Positions 24,037 through 33,287 of a stretch of 64,000 nucleotides of DNA are shown piece after piece; within the stretch, counting starts at the first letter, position 1; the number at the start of each line of letters is the position of its first letter. A program made the translations under genes and the position numbers. The notes under the pieces were generated by a model. The model was not told the DNA's origin. It did no database searches and was given only the letters and a program-made list of their open reading frames with translations. This stretch comes from RYN-230 sp036497945 (GTDB taxonomy: Bacteria > Actinomycetota > Actinomycetes > Streptosporangiales > Streptosporangiaceae), in NCBI GenBank assembly GCA_036497945.1, contig DASXIN010000191.1, positions 1 through 64,000 of the forward strand, in the 5' to 3' direction.

Positions 24037-25926
24037 GTGACAGATGCCCCGGCGCCAGTGCTGGCCGAGCCCGCGGGCCCGGGACTGGCCGCCGCGCCAG
24101 CCCGCCGCTGGCGGCCGGGGCGCCGCTGGCTGGCGGGTGCCGCCTGGGCGGCCGCTGGGCTGCTGGTGTTCGCGTGCTACCTACGGGTGTCCCAGACCGA
24201 GCCGGGCGACTCGTACGGCGCGGTGTTCACCCTGCAAGCCTGGGACATGCTGCACGGCAACCTGCTGCTACACGGCTGGTGGCTGTCCGACGTCTCCTTC
24301 TACACCACCGAGCTACCCGAGTACCTGCTGGTCGAGCTGGCCCTGGGGCGTAGCCCGGACGTGGTGCACGTGGCCGGGGCGATCACCTTCACGATCGTGC
24401 TGCTGCTGGCCGTGCTGCTGGCCCGGGGGCAGGCCACCGGCCGCGCGGCCGCGCTCCGGATGGCCATCGTGGCCGGGATCATCTGCTCCGCACAGCCCGG
24501 CGCGGGCGTGTTCCTGTTCCTGCTCGCCCCGGACCACTACGGCAGCGCGGTGCCGGTCCTGTTGGCCTGGCTCATCCTGGACCGGGCCGCGCGGCGCTGG
24601 TACGTCCCGGTCGCGGTCGGCGGGCTGCTCGGCTGGGCCCTGGTGGCCGACTCGGTGGTGCTGCTCACCGGGGTGCTGCCGCTGCTCACGGTGTGCGCCG
24701 TCCGGCTCTGCCACCGGGCCGCGCAGCAGCGGCAGCCGCGGCGGGCGCAGTGGTTCGACGCGGCGCTGCTGGCCGCCGGGGTGCTCGCCGCGGCCGCGGC
24801 GGCCGCCGCCCTGCACCTGATCGGGGCGGCCGGCGGCTTCCGGCTGAACCCGGTGAGCTCACAGCTCACCTCGCTCGGTGCGCTGCCCGGCCACGTCTAC
24901 CAGACGGTGGCCGGGCTCACCCTGCTGTTCGGCGGCGACTTCTTCGGCCAGCCGGCCGGGCTGAGCACGGTGCTCCTGCTGCTGCACCTGGCCGGCCTGG
25001 CCCTGGCCGCCTGGGCAGTCGCGGCCGGCCTGCGCCGGCTGCGGGACACCGGCCTGGTGGATCAGCTGCTGCTGGCCGGGATCCTGGTCAACCTGGCCGC
25101 GTTCGGTGTCTGGACCGACGTGACCAGCGTGTCCACTACCCGGGAGATCGTCGCGGTGCTGCCGTTCGGCGCTGTGCTCGCGGCCCGGCAGCTGGCCGGC
25201 CGGCTGGCCGCCGCCCGGGTGCTGCCGGTGCTCGCCGCGGTGGGCGGCGGCTACCTGGTCAGCCTGGGCGCGCTGCTGGCCCATTCGCCGGTGCCCCCGC
25301 AGGCCCAGCCACTGACCAGCTGGCTGGTGGCACACCACCTGCGCTACGGCCTGGGCAACTCCGGGCTGGGCAGCGTGGTCACCGTGTCCAGCGGCGGCCG
25401 GGTGGCGCTGCGCCCGCTGCGGGTGGACGGCCACCAGCTCGCGCCGGGCCAGTGGGAAGCCCAGCAGTCCTGGTTCAGCCCGGGGCAGCACGACGCGACG
25501 TTCGCCGTGCTGGCCGGCTCTCCCCCGTCGCCGCCGCTGGCGGACCTGCGGCTGGCGTTCGGCCCACCGGCCGCGAGCTACCGGGTCGGCCGCTACACGG
25601 TGCTGGTCTGGCGGCACGAGAACCTGCTGGGCCGGCTCCGCGGTGCTGGCCCGGGGGACGACCCCCCGGACCCCCCGATCGCCGCTCCGCGCCGAGCGCG
25701 GCGCAGCCGCGCGTCACAACCACGTTGTGGCGTTGAGCGTGTTGGTCGTTGGCAGGCGGCACAATGGCGGACATGGCACGACGCACCGCAACACCCCCGC
25801 CGCCCGAGGACTTCGAGGAAAACATCGTCGATATCGATGTTGCCGAGGAGATGCGGGGCAGCTATCTGGAGTACGCCTACTCCGTCATTTACCAGCGCGC
25901 GCTGCCGGACGCCCGGGACGGGCTGA
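24037..25926 (+). CDS. Polytopic membrane protein, GT-C glycosyltransferase-like, with repeat-derived tail
   Basis: 629 aa as the frame runs. About ten membrane helices between residues 30 and 420, with a first external loop SQTEPGDSYGAVFTLQAWDMLHGN carrying Asp residues as in GT-C enzymes, then a small C-terminal soluble domain ending near VLVWRHENLLGRL (about 535). I cannot assign a donor or acceptor. The remaining 90 residues come from the dispersed GC repeat (GDDPPDPPIAAPRRA) and then run 163 nt into parC in another frame; this tail is not conserved-looking. The GTG at 24037 is the first plausible start: the upstream open frame is antisense-like sequence over the SDR gene. Confidence 0.6.
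   Translation: MTDAPAPVLAEPAGPGLAAAPARRWRPGRRWLAGAAWAAAGLLVFACYLRVSQTEPGDSYGAVFTLQAWDMLHGNLLLHGWWLSDVSFYTTELPEYLLVELALGRSPDVVHVAGAITFTIVLLLAVLLARGQATGRAAALRMAIVAGIICSAQPGAGVFLFLLAPDHYGSAVPVLLAWLILDRAARRWYVPVAVGGLLGWALVADSVVLLTGVLPLLTVCAVRLCHRAAQQRQPRRAQWFDAALLAAGVLAAAAAAAALHLIGAAGGFRLNPVSSQLTSLGALPGHVYQTVAGLTLLFGGDFFGQPAGLSTVLLLLHLAGLALAAWAVAAGLRRLRDTGLVDQLLLAGILVNLAAFGVWTDVTSVSTTREIVAVLPFGAVLAARQLAGRLAAARVLPVLAAVGGGYLVSLGALLAHSPVPPQAQPLTSWLVAHHLRYGLGNSGLGSVVTVSSGGRVALRPLRVDGHQLAPGQWEAQQSWFSPGQHDATFAVLAGSPPSPPLADLRLAFGPPAASYRVGRYTVLVWRHENLLGRLRGAGPGDDPPDPPIAAPRRARRSRASQPRCGVERVGRWQAAQWRTWHDAPQHPRRPRTSRKTSSISMLPRRCGAAIWSTPTPSFTSARCRTPGTG
25651..25715 (+). repeat. Dispersed GC-rich hairpin repeat, copy D
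   Basis: CCGGGGGACGACCCCCCGG followed by ACCCCCCGATCGCCGCTCCGC and GCCGAGCGCGGC. Matches copies B and E core and tail. It lies at the 3' end of the membrane-protein gene, 50 nt before the parC start region, and appears to have replaced that gene's natural stop. Confidence 0.9.
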
Positions 25927-28304
25927 AGCCGGTGCAGCGCCGGATCCTGTACCAGATGAACGAGATGGGCCTGCGGCCGGACCGTGGGCACGTCAAGTCT
26001 GCCCGGGTGGTCGGCGAGGTGATGTGGCGGCTGCATCCGCACGGGGACAGCGCCATCTACGACGCGCTGGCCCGGATGGCCCAGCCCTGGGCCATGCGGC
26101 TGCCGCTGATCGACGGGCACGGCAACTTCGGCTCGCTGGGCGGGGACGACTCCCCGGCGGCCATGCGGTACACCGAGGCCCGGCTGTCCGCGGCCGCGAT
26201 GGAGATGGTGGCCTCGATCGACGAGGACACCGTCGACTTCCTGCCGAACTACGACGGCACCGAGACCCAGCCCGAAGTGCTGCCCGCCGGGCTGCCGAAC
26301 CTGCTGGTCAACGGCACCGCGGGCATCGCGGTCGGGATGGCTACCAACATGGCCCCGCACAACCTGGGCGAGGTGGTGGCCGCGGCCCGGCACCTGATCG
26401 CCAACCCCGAGGCCACGCTGGACGAGCTGATGCGCTTCGTGCCCGGGCCTGACCTGCCCACCGGCGGCAAGATCGTCGGGCTGGACGGGGTCCGGGAAGC
26501 CTACGAGACCGGCCGGGGCATCTTCCGCACCCGGGCCACCGCCCGGGTGGAGAAGATCACCCCGCGCCGGGACGGCATCGTGGTCACCGAACTGCCCTAC
26601 GGCGTCGGCCCGGAGAAGGTGATCGCCCGGATCAAGGACCTGGTCGGCGCGCGCAAGCTGCAGGGCATCGCCGACCTGAAGGACCTGACCGACCGGCAGC
26701 GCGGGCTGCACCTGGTCATCGAGATCCGCGGCGGGTTCCACGCCGAGGCGGTACTCGAGGAGCTGTACCGGCTGACGCCGATGGAAGAGACGTTCGGCAT
26801 CAACAACGTCGCACTGCTGGACGGCCAGCCGCGCGTGCTGGGCCTGCGAGAGCTGCTGCAGATCTACGTCGACCACCGGATCGAGGTCATCCGGCGCCGG
26901 TCGGAGTTCCGCCGGCGCAAGCGGTCCGACCGGCTGCACCTGGTGGCTGGGCTGCTCATCGCGCTGCTGAACATCGACGAGGTCATCCAGGTCATCCGGA
27001 CCAGCGACGACTCCGCGCAGGCCAAGGAACGGCTGATGTCGGTGTTCGACCTGTCCGAGATCCAGGCCCAGTACATCCTGGACACACCGCTGCGCCGGCT
27101 GACCCGGTACGACCGGCTGGAGCTGGAACGGGAGCAGGAGAACCTGCAGCAGGAGATCGCCGAGCTGACCGCGATCCTGGAGTCCGAGGCCAAGCTGCGC
27201 GCGGTGGTGTCCGGCGAGCTGGCCGACGTGGCCAAGCGGTTCGCCGACCCGCGGCGCACCGTGCTGCTGGAAGGCAGCGGCAAGCCGACCCGGGCCGCGG
27301 CCGTGCCGCTGGAGGTGGCCGACGACCCGTGCCTGGTGCTGCTGTCCACGGCCGGGCTGATCGCGCGGACCGCCACCGTGGCCGGCGACACGCTCGACCT
27401 CGGCGCGGACGGCGGGCCGCGGGCCGAGGGACCGCGGGCCGCCCACGACGCGATCGTCTCGACGGTGCCGACGACCGCTCGGGGCAGCGTCGGGCTAGTC
27501 ACGTCCCGGGGCCGGCTCATCCGGATCGCCGTCCTGGAGATTCCCGCTCTGCCGCCCAGCGCACACTCACCCGTGCTGACCGGGGGTGCCCCACTGGCCG
27601 AGTTCGTGGCACTGGAACCGGACGAGACGGTGGTGGGCCTGGCTGCCCCGGACGGCACACCAGCCGGTCTGGCCCTCGGCACCGCGAGCGGGGTGGTTAA
27701 GCGGGTGGCGCCGGACTACCCGGCCAACGCCACCGAGGTCGATGTGATCTCGCTCAAGGAAGGTGACCGGGTGGTCCGCGCGGTGCAGCTGGCCACCGAG
27801 GACGCCGACCTGGTGTTCATCACCAGCGACGCCCAGCTGCTGCGGTTCCGGGCGGCTGCGGTACGGCCGCAGGGCCGGGCGGCGGGCGGCATGGCGGGGA
27901 TCAAGCTGTCTCCCGGAGCACGGGTGATCTGGTTCGGCGCGGTCAGTGATGTTGCCGCCGGCCGCCCCGGAGACCGCGGCACCGACCCGGCCGGGGAGGC
28001 CGTGGTGGTAACCGTCGCCGGGAGCAGCGGCGTACTGCCCGGAACGGCCGCCAGCACGGTCAAAGTGACGCCGTACCGCGAATACCCGGCCAAGGGGCGG
28101 GCCACCGGCGGTGTCCGCTGCCACCGTTTCCTCAAGGGCGAGGACGCTCTGGTGCTGGCCTGGGCCGGGCCGGGCCCGGCCCGCGGCGCCACGGAAGCGG
28201 GCGTACCGGTGTACCTGCCGCCCGCGGAAGGCCGGCGGGATGGTTCCGGGGAGCGGGCCCGGCAGCAACTGGCCGCCCTCGGCGGGGTCGCGCCGGTCAG
28301 CTGA
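25764..28304 (+). CDS. parC: DNA topoisomerase IV / gyrase-type subunit A
   Basis: About 846 aa. Cleavage-and-rejoining subunit of a type IIA topoisomerase. The N-terminus resembles actinobacterial ParC-type proteins (FEENIVDIDVAEEMRGSYLEYAYSVIYQRALPDARDGLKPVQRRI); the catalytic Arg-Tyr pair is in AAMRYTEARLS (about residues 135-145). The breakage-reunion domain extends to about 490 and the C-terminal beta-pinwheel repeats to the end (motifs such as VTSRGRLIRI and SSGVLPGTAASTVKV). The GyrA box QRRGGKG is not seen, which favours topo IV over gyrase. ATG at 25764 has AGGCGGC upstream; ATG at 25773 (MARRT) is an alternative. Converges with the parE-type gene. Confidence 0.92.
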   Translation: MADMARRTATPPPPEDFEENIVDIDVAEEMRGSYLEYAYSVIYQRALPDARDGLKPVQRRILYQMNEMGLRPDRGHVKSARVVGEVMWRLHPHGDSAIYDALARMAQPWAMRLPLIDGHGNFGSLGGDDSPAAMRYTEARLSAAAMEMVASIDEDTVDFLPNYDGTETQPEVLPAGLPNLLVNGTAGIAVGMATNMAPHNLGEVVAAARHLIANPEATLDELMRFVPGPDLPTGGKIVGLDGVREAYETGRGIFRTRATARVEKITPRRDGIVVTELPYGVGPEKVIARIKDLVGARKLQGIADLKDLTDRQRGLHLVIEIRGGFHAEAVLEELYRLTPMEETFGINNVALLDGQPRVLGLRELLQIYVDHRIEVIRRRSEFRRRKRSDRLHLVAGLLIALLNIDEVIQVIRTSDDSAQAKERLMSVFDLSEIQAQYILDTPLRRLTRYDRLELEREQENLQQEIAELTAILESEAKLRAVVSGELADVAKRFADPRRTVLLEGSGKPTRAAAVPLEVADDPCLVLLSTAGLIARTATVAGDTLDLGADGGPRAEGPRAAHDAIVSTVPTTARGSVGLVTSRGRLIRIAVLEIPALPPSAHSPVLTGGAPLAEFVALEPDETVVGLAAPDGTPAGLALGTASGVVKRVAPDYPANATEVDVISLKEGDRVVRAVQLATEDADLVFITSDAQLLRFRAAAVRPQGRAAGGMAGIKLSPGARVIWFGAVSDVAAGRPGDRGTDPAGEAVVVTVAGSSGVLPGTAASTVKVTPYREYPAKGRATGGVRCHRFLKGEDALVLAWAGPGPARGATEAGVPVYLPPAEGRRDGSGERARQQLAALGGVAPVS

Positions 28305-28416
28305 TCCGCCCGGGCGGGTGTGGCCACGAACGCGGCCGTGTCCAGCAGCGCCGCCGCGCACCGGCCGGCCCGTACCGGGTCGCCATCGGCGCGGGCCAGC
28401 CGCCAGGCCTGTGGGG

Positions 28417-30627
28417 TTACGTGTCGATGCGGGACAGGTCGAGTTCGGCCGCGCCGCCGACGATGAACTCCCGGCGCGGGCCGACCTCGCTGCCCATCAG
28501 CAGGCTGAAAATCCCGCTGGCCGCGGCGGCGTCGGTGATCCGGATCCGGCGCAGCGTGCGGTGCCGCGGGTCCATGGTGGTCTCGGCCAGCTGGCCGGCG
28601 TCCATCTCGCCCAGGCCCTTGTACCGCTGGATGGGTTCCTTCCAGCGCTGCCCGCGGCGCTCCAGTTCCAGCAGCGTGCGGTGCAGTTCGCTGTCCGAGT
28701 ACGTGTAGTGGTACTTGGCCTGGTTCTTGCGCGGGCTGGACAGCTCGATCCGGTGCAGCGGCGGCACTGCGGCGAACACCCGCCCGGCCTCGAGCAGCGG
28801 CCGCAGGTACCGGTGGAACAAGGTGAGCAGCAGAGTGCGGATGTGCGCGCCGTCCACGTCGGCGTCGGACATGAAGATGACCCGCTGATACCGGGCCGAG
28901 TCGAGGTCGAACGAGCCACCGGAGCCAGCCCCGATGACCCGGATGATGTCCGCGCACTCGGCGTTCTTGAGCATGTCGGCCAGCGACGCCTTCTGCACGT
29001 TGAGGATCTTGCCCCGGATCGGCAGCAGCGCCTGGAACTCCGAGTTCCGGGCCAGCTTGGCCGTGCCCAGCGCCGAGTCGCCCTCCACGATGAACAGCTC
29101 GCTGCGGTCGTCGGCGCTGCGGCAGTCCACCAGCTTGGGCGGCAGCGCCGAGCTGGCCAGCGCGGTCTTTCGCCGCTGGTTGTCCCGGTGCTCCCGGGCG
29201 GCGATCCGGGTCTTGGCCGCCGAGATCACCTTGTCCAGCACGGCCCGGGCCTGCTGCCGGGCCCGGCCGCGGGCCTCGAAGTACGCCTTCAGCTCGGCCG
29301 CCACCACCTGAGCGACGATCCGGGACGCAGCCGGGGTGCCCAGCACCTCCTTGGTCTGCCCCTCGAACTGCGGTTCGGGCAGCCGGACGGCGACCACCGC
29401 GGTCAGCCCTTCCAGCACGTCTTCCTTGGTGACGGGCTCATCGCCGTTCTTCAGCAGCCGGGCCGCGCGGAGCTGCTCGTTGAGCGTCTTGTGCAGGGCT
29501 CGCTCGAACCCGGTGACGTGCGTGCCGCCCTTGGGCGTGGCGATCACGTTGACGAACGACCGGGTCACGGTCTCGTACCCGGTCCCCCACCGCAGCGCGA
29601 CGTCCACGTGCAGGTCCCGGTCCACCTCGGTGGGGATCATGTGGCCCTGCTCGTCGAGCACCGGCACGGTCTCGGTGAACTGGCCCGAGCCGGTCAGCCG
29701 CAGCACGTCGGTGAGCGGCTCACCGGGGGCCAGGTAGGCGCAGAACTCGCTGATCCCGCCGTCGAACCGGAACTCGGCCTCGCGCGGCTCGGCCCCGCTG
29801 TGCGGGTCGTGGTCGGCCAGCTCGGCGGCCACGTCCGGGCTGGCCGGGGCGCTCCGGTCCGCGTCGGACCGGTCGTCGCGGACCCGGATGGTCAGCCCGG
29901 GCACCAGGTAGGCGGTCTGCCTAGCCCGCTGCACCAGCGCGTCGAAGGTGAACGACGCGTCCTTGGTGAACACCTGGCGGTCTGGCCAGAACCGGATCCG
30001 GGTGCCGGTCACCTTGCGGGCCACCTTGCGCGTCTTGCGCAGCCCGGAGCCGCGGCTGAACTTCGCGGTTGGCCCGTCGGCCGCGAACTCCCCGGCGACG
30101 CCCCGGCGGAAGCTGGCCGCCCATTCGGCGCCGTCGCGGTCGACCCGCACGTCCAGCCGGGCGGCCAGCGCGTTGACCACCGAGGCGCCCACCCCGTGCA
30201 GCCCGCCCGACGCGGTGTACGAGCCGCCGCCGAACTTGCCGCCCGCGTGCAGCCGGGTCAGCACCAGCTCCACGCCGGTCAGGCCGGACTTGGGCTCGGT
30301 GTCCACCGGGATGCCGCGCCCGTTGTCCCATACCTCGGCGGACATGTCCGGGTGCAGCACGACCTCGATCGCGGTGCAGTGCCCGGCCAGCGCCTCGTCC
30401 ACCGAGTTGTCGAAGATCTCCCACAGGCAGTGCATCAGGCCGCGTTCGTCGGTGGAGCCGATGTACATGCCGGGGCGCTTGCGGACCGCCTCGAGGCCTT
30501 CCAGGACCGACAGGTGCCGCGCGGTGTAGCCGTCCGCGGCGGACGACCCGGCGCCCTTCCTGGACACCGGGGCCAGCGGCGCAGCGGTCCCGACTGGGCC
30601 GGCCGTATCGGCGCGGACGGCGGTCAC
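28417..30627 (-). CDS. parE: DNA topoisomerase IV / gyrase-type subunit B
   Basis: 736 aa. ATPase subunit paired with the convergent subunit A. GHKL ATPase motifs: EIFDNSVDEALAG (catalytic Glu and Asn), DNGRGIPVD, and GGLHGVGASVVNALA. The TOPRIM domain shows EGDSALGTAK (about residue 460) and DADVDGAHIRTLLLTL. GTG start at 30627 with AGGAGG five nt upstream; the frame extends 34 codons upstream without support. Two partner genes facing each other with a 112-nt gap is a known actinobacterial order. The gap contains only a weak CGCCCGGGCG hairpin. Confidence 0.94.
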   Translation of the reverse strand: MTAVRADTAGPVGTAAPLAPVSRKGAGSSAADGYTARHLSVLEGLEAVRKRPGMYIGSTDERGLMHCLWEIFDNSVDEALAGHCTAIEVVLHPDMSAEVWDNGRGIPVDTEPKSGLTGVELVLTRLHAGGKFGGGSYTASGGLHGVGASVVNALAARLDVRVDRDGAEWAASFRRGVAGEFAADGPTAKFSRGSGLRKTRKVARKVTGTRIRFWPDRQVFTKDASFTFDALVQRARQTAYLVPGLTIRVRDDRSDADRSAPASPDVAAELADHDPHSGAEPREAEFRFDGGISEFCAYLAPGEPLTDVLRLTGSGQFTETVPVLDEQGHMIPTEVDRDLHVDVALRWGTGYETVTRSFVNVIATPKGGTHVTGFERALHKTLNEQLRAARLLKNGDEPVTKEDVLEGLTAVVAVRLPEPQFEGQTKEVLGTPAASRIVAQVVAAELKAYFEARGRARQQARAVLDKVISAAKTRIAAREHRDNQRRKTALASSALPPKLVDCRSADDRSELFIVEGDSALGTAKLARNSEFQALLPIRGKILNVQKASLADMLKNAECADIIRVIGAGSGGSFDLDSARYQRVIFMSDADVDGAHIRTLLLTLFHRYLRPLLEAGRVFAAVPPLHRIELSSPRKNQAKYHYTYSDSELHRTLLELERRGQRWKEPIQRYKGLGEMDAGQLAETTMDPRHRTLRRIRITDAAAASGIFSLLMGSEVGPRREFIVGGAAELDLSRIDT

Positions 30628-30925
30628 AGGGCCCTCCTCGGGGGGCTGGTGCCGGGCGGCACGGATGGGTGGACTGCGGGCAGGATAGCCCGCCGCGCCG
30701 GGTGCTCGCCTTAGCCACGCCGCGGACATACCCGGCCACCTGGGACAACGCGCACGTTAAAGTGGATGGACAGGGTGGCCCACCAGCCGCCCGACCAGGG
30801 GCGTTCGCTGTGGGCGTACGCCAGGGTCTTTCGGGAAGGGGCTGGCCTGACAGAGTGTTTGCATAACACGAAGGGTTCAGCCCGCCGGACACCCAGACCG
30901 GCGGCATGACGCGAGGGAGGGCGAC

Positions 30926-31147
30926 ATGACCGGAGCTCTCGCACCAAGCAGGCCGCTGAACGCAACGGATCTGTGTGACCGGTGTGGTGCCCAGGCGTAC
31001 GTACGCGTTGTTCTCCCTGACTCAGGGGAGCTGCTGTTCTGCGCCCACCACAGCCGCCAGCACGCTGAGGCGCTGGCCAAGATCGCCGTCGAGATTCAGG
31101 ACGAGACGGAGCGGCTGTCACCGGGCACTGAGCAGCACGACGGGTAA
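30926..31147 (+). CDS. DUF7455 small zinc-ribbon-like protein
   Basis: 73 aa. Matches the small actinobacterial DUF7455 family: LTATDLCDRCGAQAYVRVVL-like segment with Cys17 and Cys20, and LLFCAHHSRQHAEAL with Cys39 and two His, followed by the conserved IQDETERL. The Cys/His arrangement suggests one zinc site. Function unknown. GGGAGGG lies before the ATG. The gene sits beside the primary sigma factor, as in Streptomyces, and diverges from parE. Confidence 0.85.
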   Translation: MTGALAPSRPLNATDLCDRCGAQAYVRVVLPDSGELLFCAHHSRQHAEALAKIAVEIQDETERLSPGTEQHDG

Positions 31148-31302
31148 CCAGGGCCGCGACCCGCGGGAACCCCCGGAGCCCACGGGCCGCACAACCTGGC
31201 CGGCCTGGCGTCGGCACGGCAGCGCAGCCGCGCCACGTCCAGGCGGCACCCGGGGAACGCACCCTCGCGGACGGAACTGAATACAGACGCTGACACGGCT
31301 GC

Positions 31303-31331
31303 CGGCTGGCACCCGAACCGGGTGCCAGCCG
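31303..31331. terminator. 12-bp perfect hairpin between DUF7455 gene and sigA
   Basis: CGGCTGGCACCC and GGGTGCCAGCCG form a perfect 12-bp stem with a 5-nt GAACC loop, 25 nt beyond the sigma-factor stop and 155 nt after the DUF7455 stop. It can terminate both convergent transcripts. Confidence 0.8.
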
Positions 31332-31356
31332 CCAGCCGTTTACGTGCTAACCGACC

Positions 31357-33039
31357 TTAATCCAGGTAGTCGCGGAGTACCTGGGAGCGGGACGGGTGGC
31401 GCAGCTTGGACATCGTCTTCGACTCGATCTGCCGGATGCGCTCCCGGGTCACCCCGTAGACCTTGCCGATCTCGTCCAGCGTCTTGGGCTGCCCGTCGGT
31501 CAGCCCGAACCGCATGGAGACCACCCCGGCCTCCCGCTCGGACAGCGTGTCCAGCACCGAGTGCAGCTGCTCCTGGAGCAAGGTGAAGCTGACCGCCTCG
31601 CCGGGTTGGATCGCCTCGGAGTCCTCGATCAGGTCACCGAACTCGCTGTCCCCGTCCTCACCGAGCGGCGTGTGCAGCGAGATCGGCTCCCGGCCGTACT
31701 TCTGCACCTCGATGACCTTCTCCGGGGTCATGTCCAGCTCTGCCGCCAGCTCCTCGGGGGTGGGCTCGCGGCCGAGATCCTGCAGCATCTGCCGCTGCAC
31801 CCGGGCCAGCTTGTTGATGACCTCGACCATGTGCACCGGGATCCGGATGGTCCGGGCCTGGTCGGCCATGGCCCGGGTGATGGCCTGCCGGATCCACCAG
31901 GTGGCGTATGTGGAGAACTTGTAGCCCTTGGTGTAGTCGAACTTCTCCACCGCGCGGATCAGGCCCAGGTTGCCCTCCTGGATCAGGTCCAGGAACAGCA
32001 TGCCCCGGCCGGTATACCGCTTGGCCAGCGACACCACCAGCCGCAGGTTGGCCTCCAGCAGGTGGTTCTTGGCCCGCCGGCCGTCCTCGGCGATCCACTC
32101 CATGTCCAGCCGGGCCGACACCTCGAGGCCGTCCATGCCCTCGGCCAACTTCTCCTCGGCGAACAGGCCCGCCTCGATCCGCTTGGCCAGCTCGACTTCC
32201 TGCTCCGCGTTGAGCAGCGGGACCTTGCCGATCTGCTTCAGGTAGTCCTTGACCGGGTCGGCCGTCGCGCCCGCGGACGCCACCTGGGCGGCCGGCAAGT
32301 CGTCGTCGTCGTCGCCGTAGACGAATGCCTCTTCCTCGCCAGTGCCAGGCGGCCGGGCCACCGTGCCCGGCGTGGCCGCGGCCGGGCCGCCCGTCGCGGC
32401 ACCCTCGGCCAGCGCGGTCGCGGCGCCCGCCACCACCGGCCCGTCCGCGGTCAGCGCGTCGGGGGCCTCGTCGTCCTCGTCTTCTTCGGCCGGCGCCTCG
32501 TCGGGCACGTCTACCTCCGCGCCCACGACATCGACCACGACCTCCTCGACGTCCAGGTCCGCTTCCACCGCGGCGACGTCGAAATCTTCCAGTTCCACCG
32601 ACTCCAGGCTCTCGTCGGCCAGGTCCACGTCACCCGGCCCGACCTCGGCATCCAGGTCGGCGACATCGGCCAGATCGGTCACTTCTGCCAGGCCCACCGT
32701 TTCCTTGCCTACCCCTGCTAGATCCGGATCCTCACTCACAACGCCTGACACCCCCTGGCCGCCCGGTCCCGCGCTGTCGCCGGACCGGCCGGCACCGTCG
32801 CGCGGCGCAGGCCGCCCACCGGAATTCTTCTTCTTGCCCCGACGCCGCGAGGAGGCGCCTTCGGCACGCTCCACGGACTGGGCGGCGTCCTGCCCGGCAG
32901 CTGCCCCGTCCGGATCGACGAGCGAGACGTCCGGCCTTGGCTCCCTCCGCGCTGCGGAGCCTGCAGCGCTTGCCAACGCGGTCACCCCTTCCTTCGCTGG
33001 ACGGCGGCCTGCCGAGCCGCGAATGACACCTGACGGCAC
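31357..33039 (-). CDS. sigA: RNA polymerase primary sigma factor (RpoD/HrdB/SigA)
   Basis: 560 aa. Housekeeping sigma factor. Regions 1.2 to 4.2 are complete from about residue 240: DPVKDYLKQIGKVPLL (1.2), NLRLVVSLAKRYTGRGM (2.1-2.2), FSTYATWWIRQAI (2.3-2.4), RIPVHMVEVINKL (3.0), LGREPTPEELAAEL (3.1) and TLDEIGKVYGVTRERIRQIESKTMSKLRHPSRS (4.2). The first 240 residues are unusual: after a basic GKKKNSGG patch there is a long, very acidic stretch (residues about 100-200) and no recognisable region 1.1. ATG at 33039; a GTG at 32985 with GGAAGG adjacent is an alternative start. Upstream 33040-33287 should hold its promoter. Confidence 0.96.
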   Translation of the reverse strand: MPSGVIRGSAGRRPAKEGVTALASAAGSAARREPRPDVSLVDPDGAAAGQDAAQSVERAEGASSRRRGKKKNSGGRPAPRDGAGRSGDSAGPGGQGVSGVVSEDPDLAGVGKETVGLAEVTDLADVADLDAEVGPGDVDLADESLESVELEDFDVAAVEADLDVEEVVVDVVGAEVDVPDEAPAEEDEDDEAPDALTADGPVVAGAATALAEGAATGGPAAATPGTVARPPGTGEEEAFVYGDDDDDLPAAQVASAGATADPVKDYLKQIGKVPLLNAEQEVELAKRIEAGLFAEEKLAEGMDGLEVSARLDMEWIAEDGRRAKNHLLEANLRLVVSLAKRYTGRGMLFLDLIQEGNLGLIRAVEKFDYTKGYKFSTYATWWIRQAITRAMADQARTIRIPVHMVEVINKLARVQRQMLQDLGREPTPEELAAELDMTPEKVIEVQKYGREPISLHTPLGEDGDSEFGDLIEDSEAIQPGEAVSFTLLQEQLHSVLDTLSEREAGVVSMRFGLTDGQPKTLDEIGKVYGVTRERIRQIESKTMSKLRHPSRSQVLRDYLD

Positions 33040-33287
33040 GAACTGGCAGGCGACACTGGCACCTCTCCTGCATATATGAGCGGGAAATGGACCCTACCTC
33101 GTGTACCCCGCTGTTGGGGCCAAGCCGGAAACCGTACCCGGGCCGCTGTACCCCGCGGCCATCACCGGACTGGCTCCCGACCACCACCTTAGGCGGAGTC
33201 TGTGGGTGGCTCGACCCGCCGCCGCACCTCCGGGCAGTGCTGCGGCACCGGATGTGCGGCACCGTGGCACATCAGCGCTGCCGTTTC

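Noticed and set aside
25593..27446. 617-aa minus-strand open frame
   Set aside because: Antisense of parC; rich in Arg, Gln and His with no domain.
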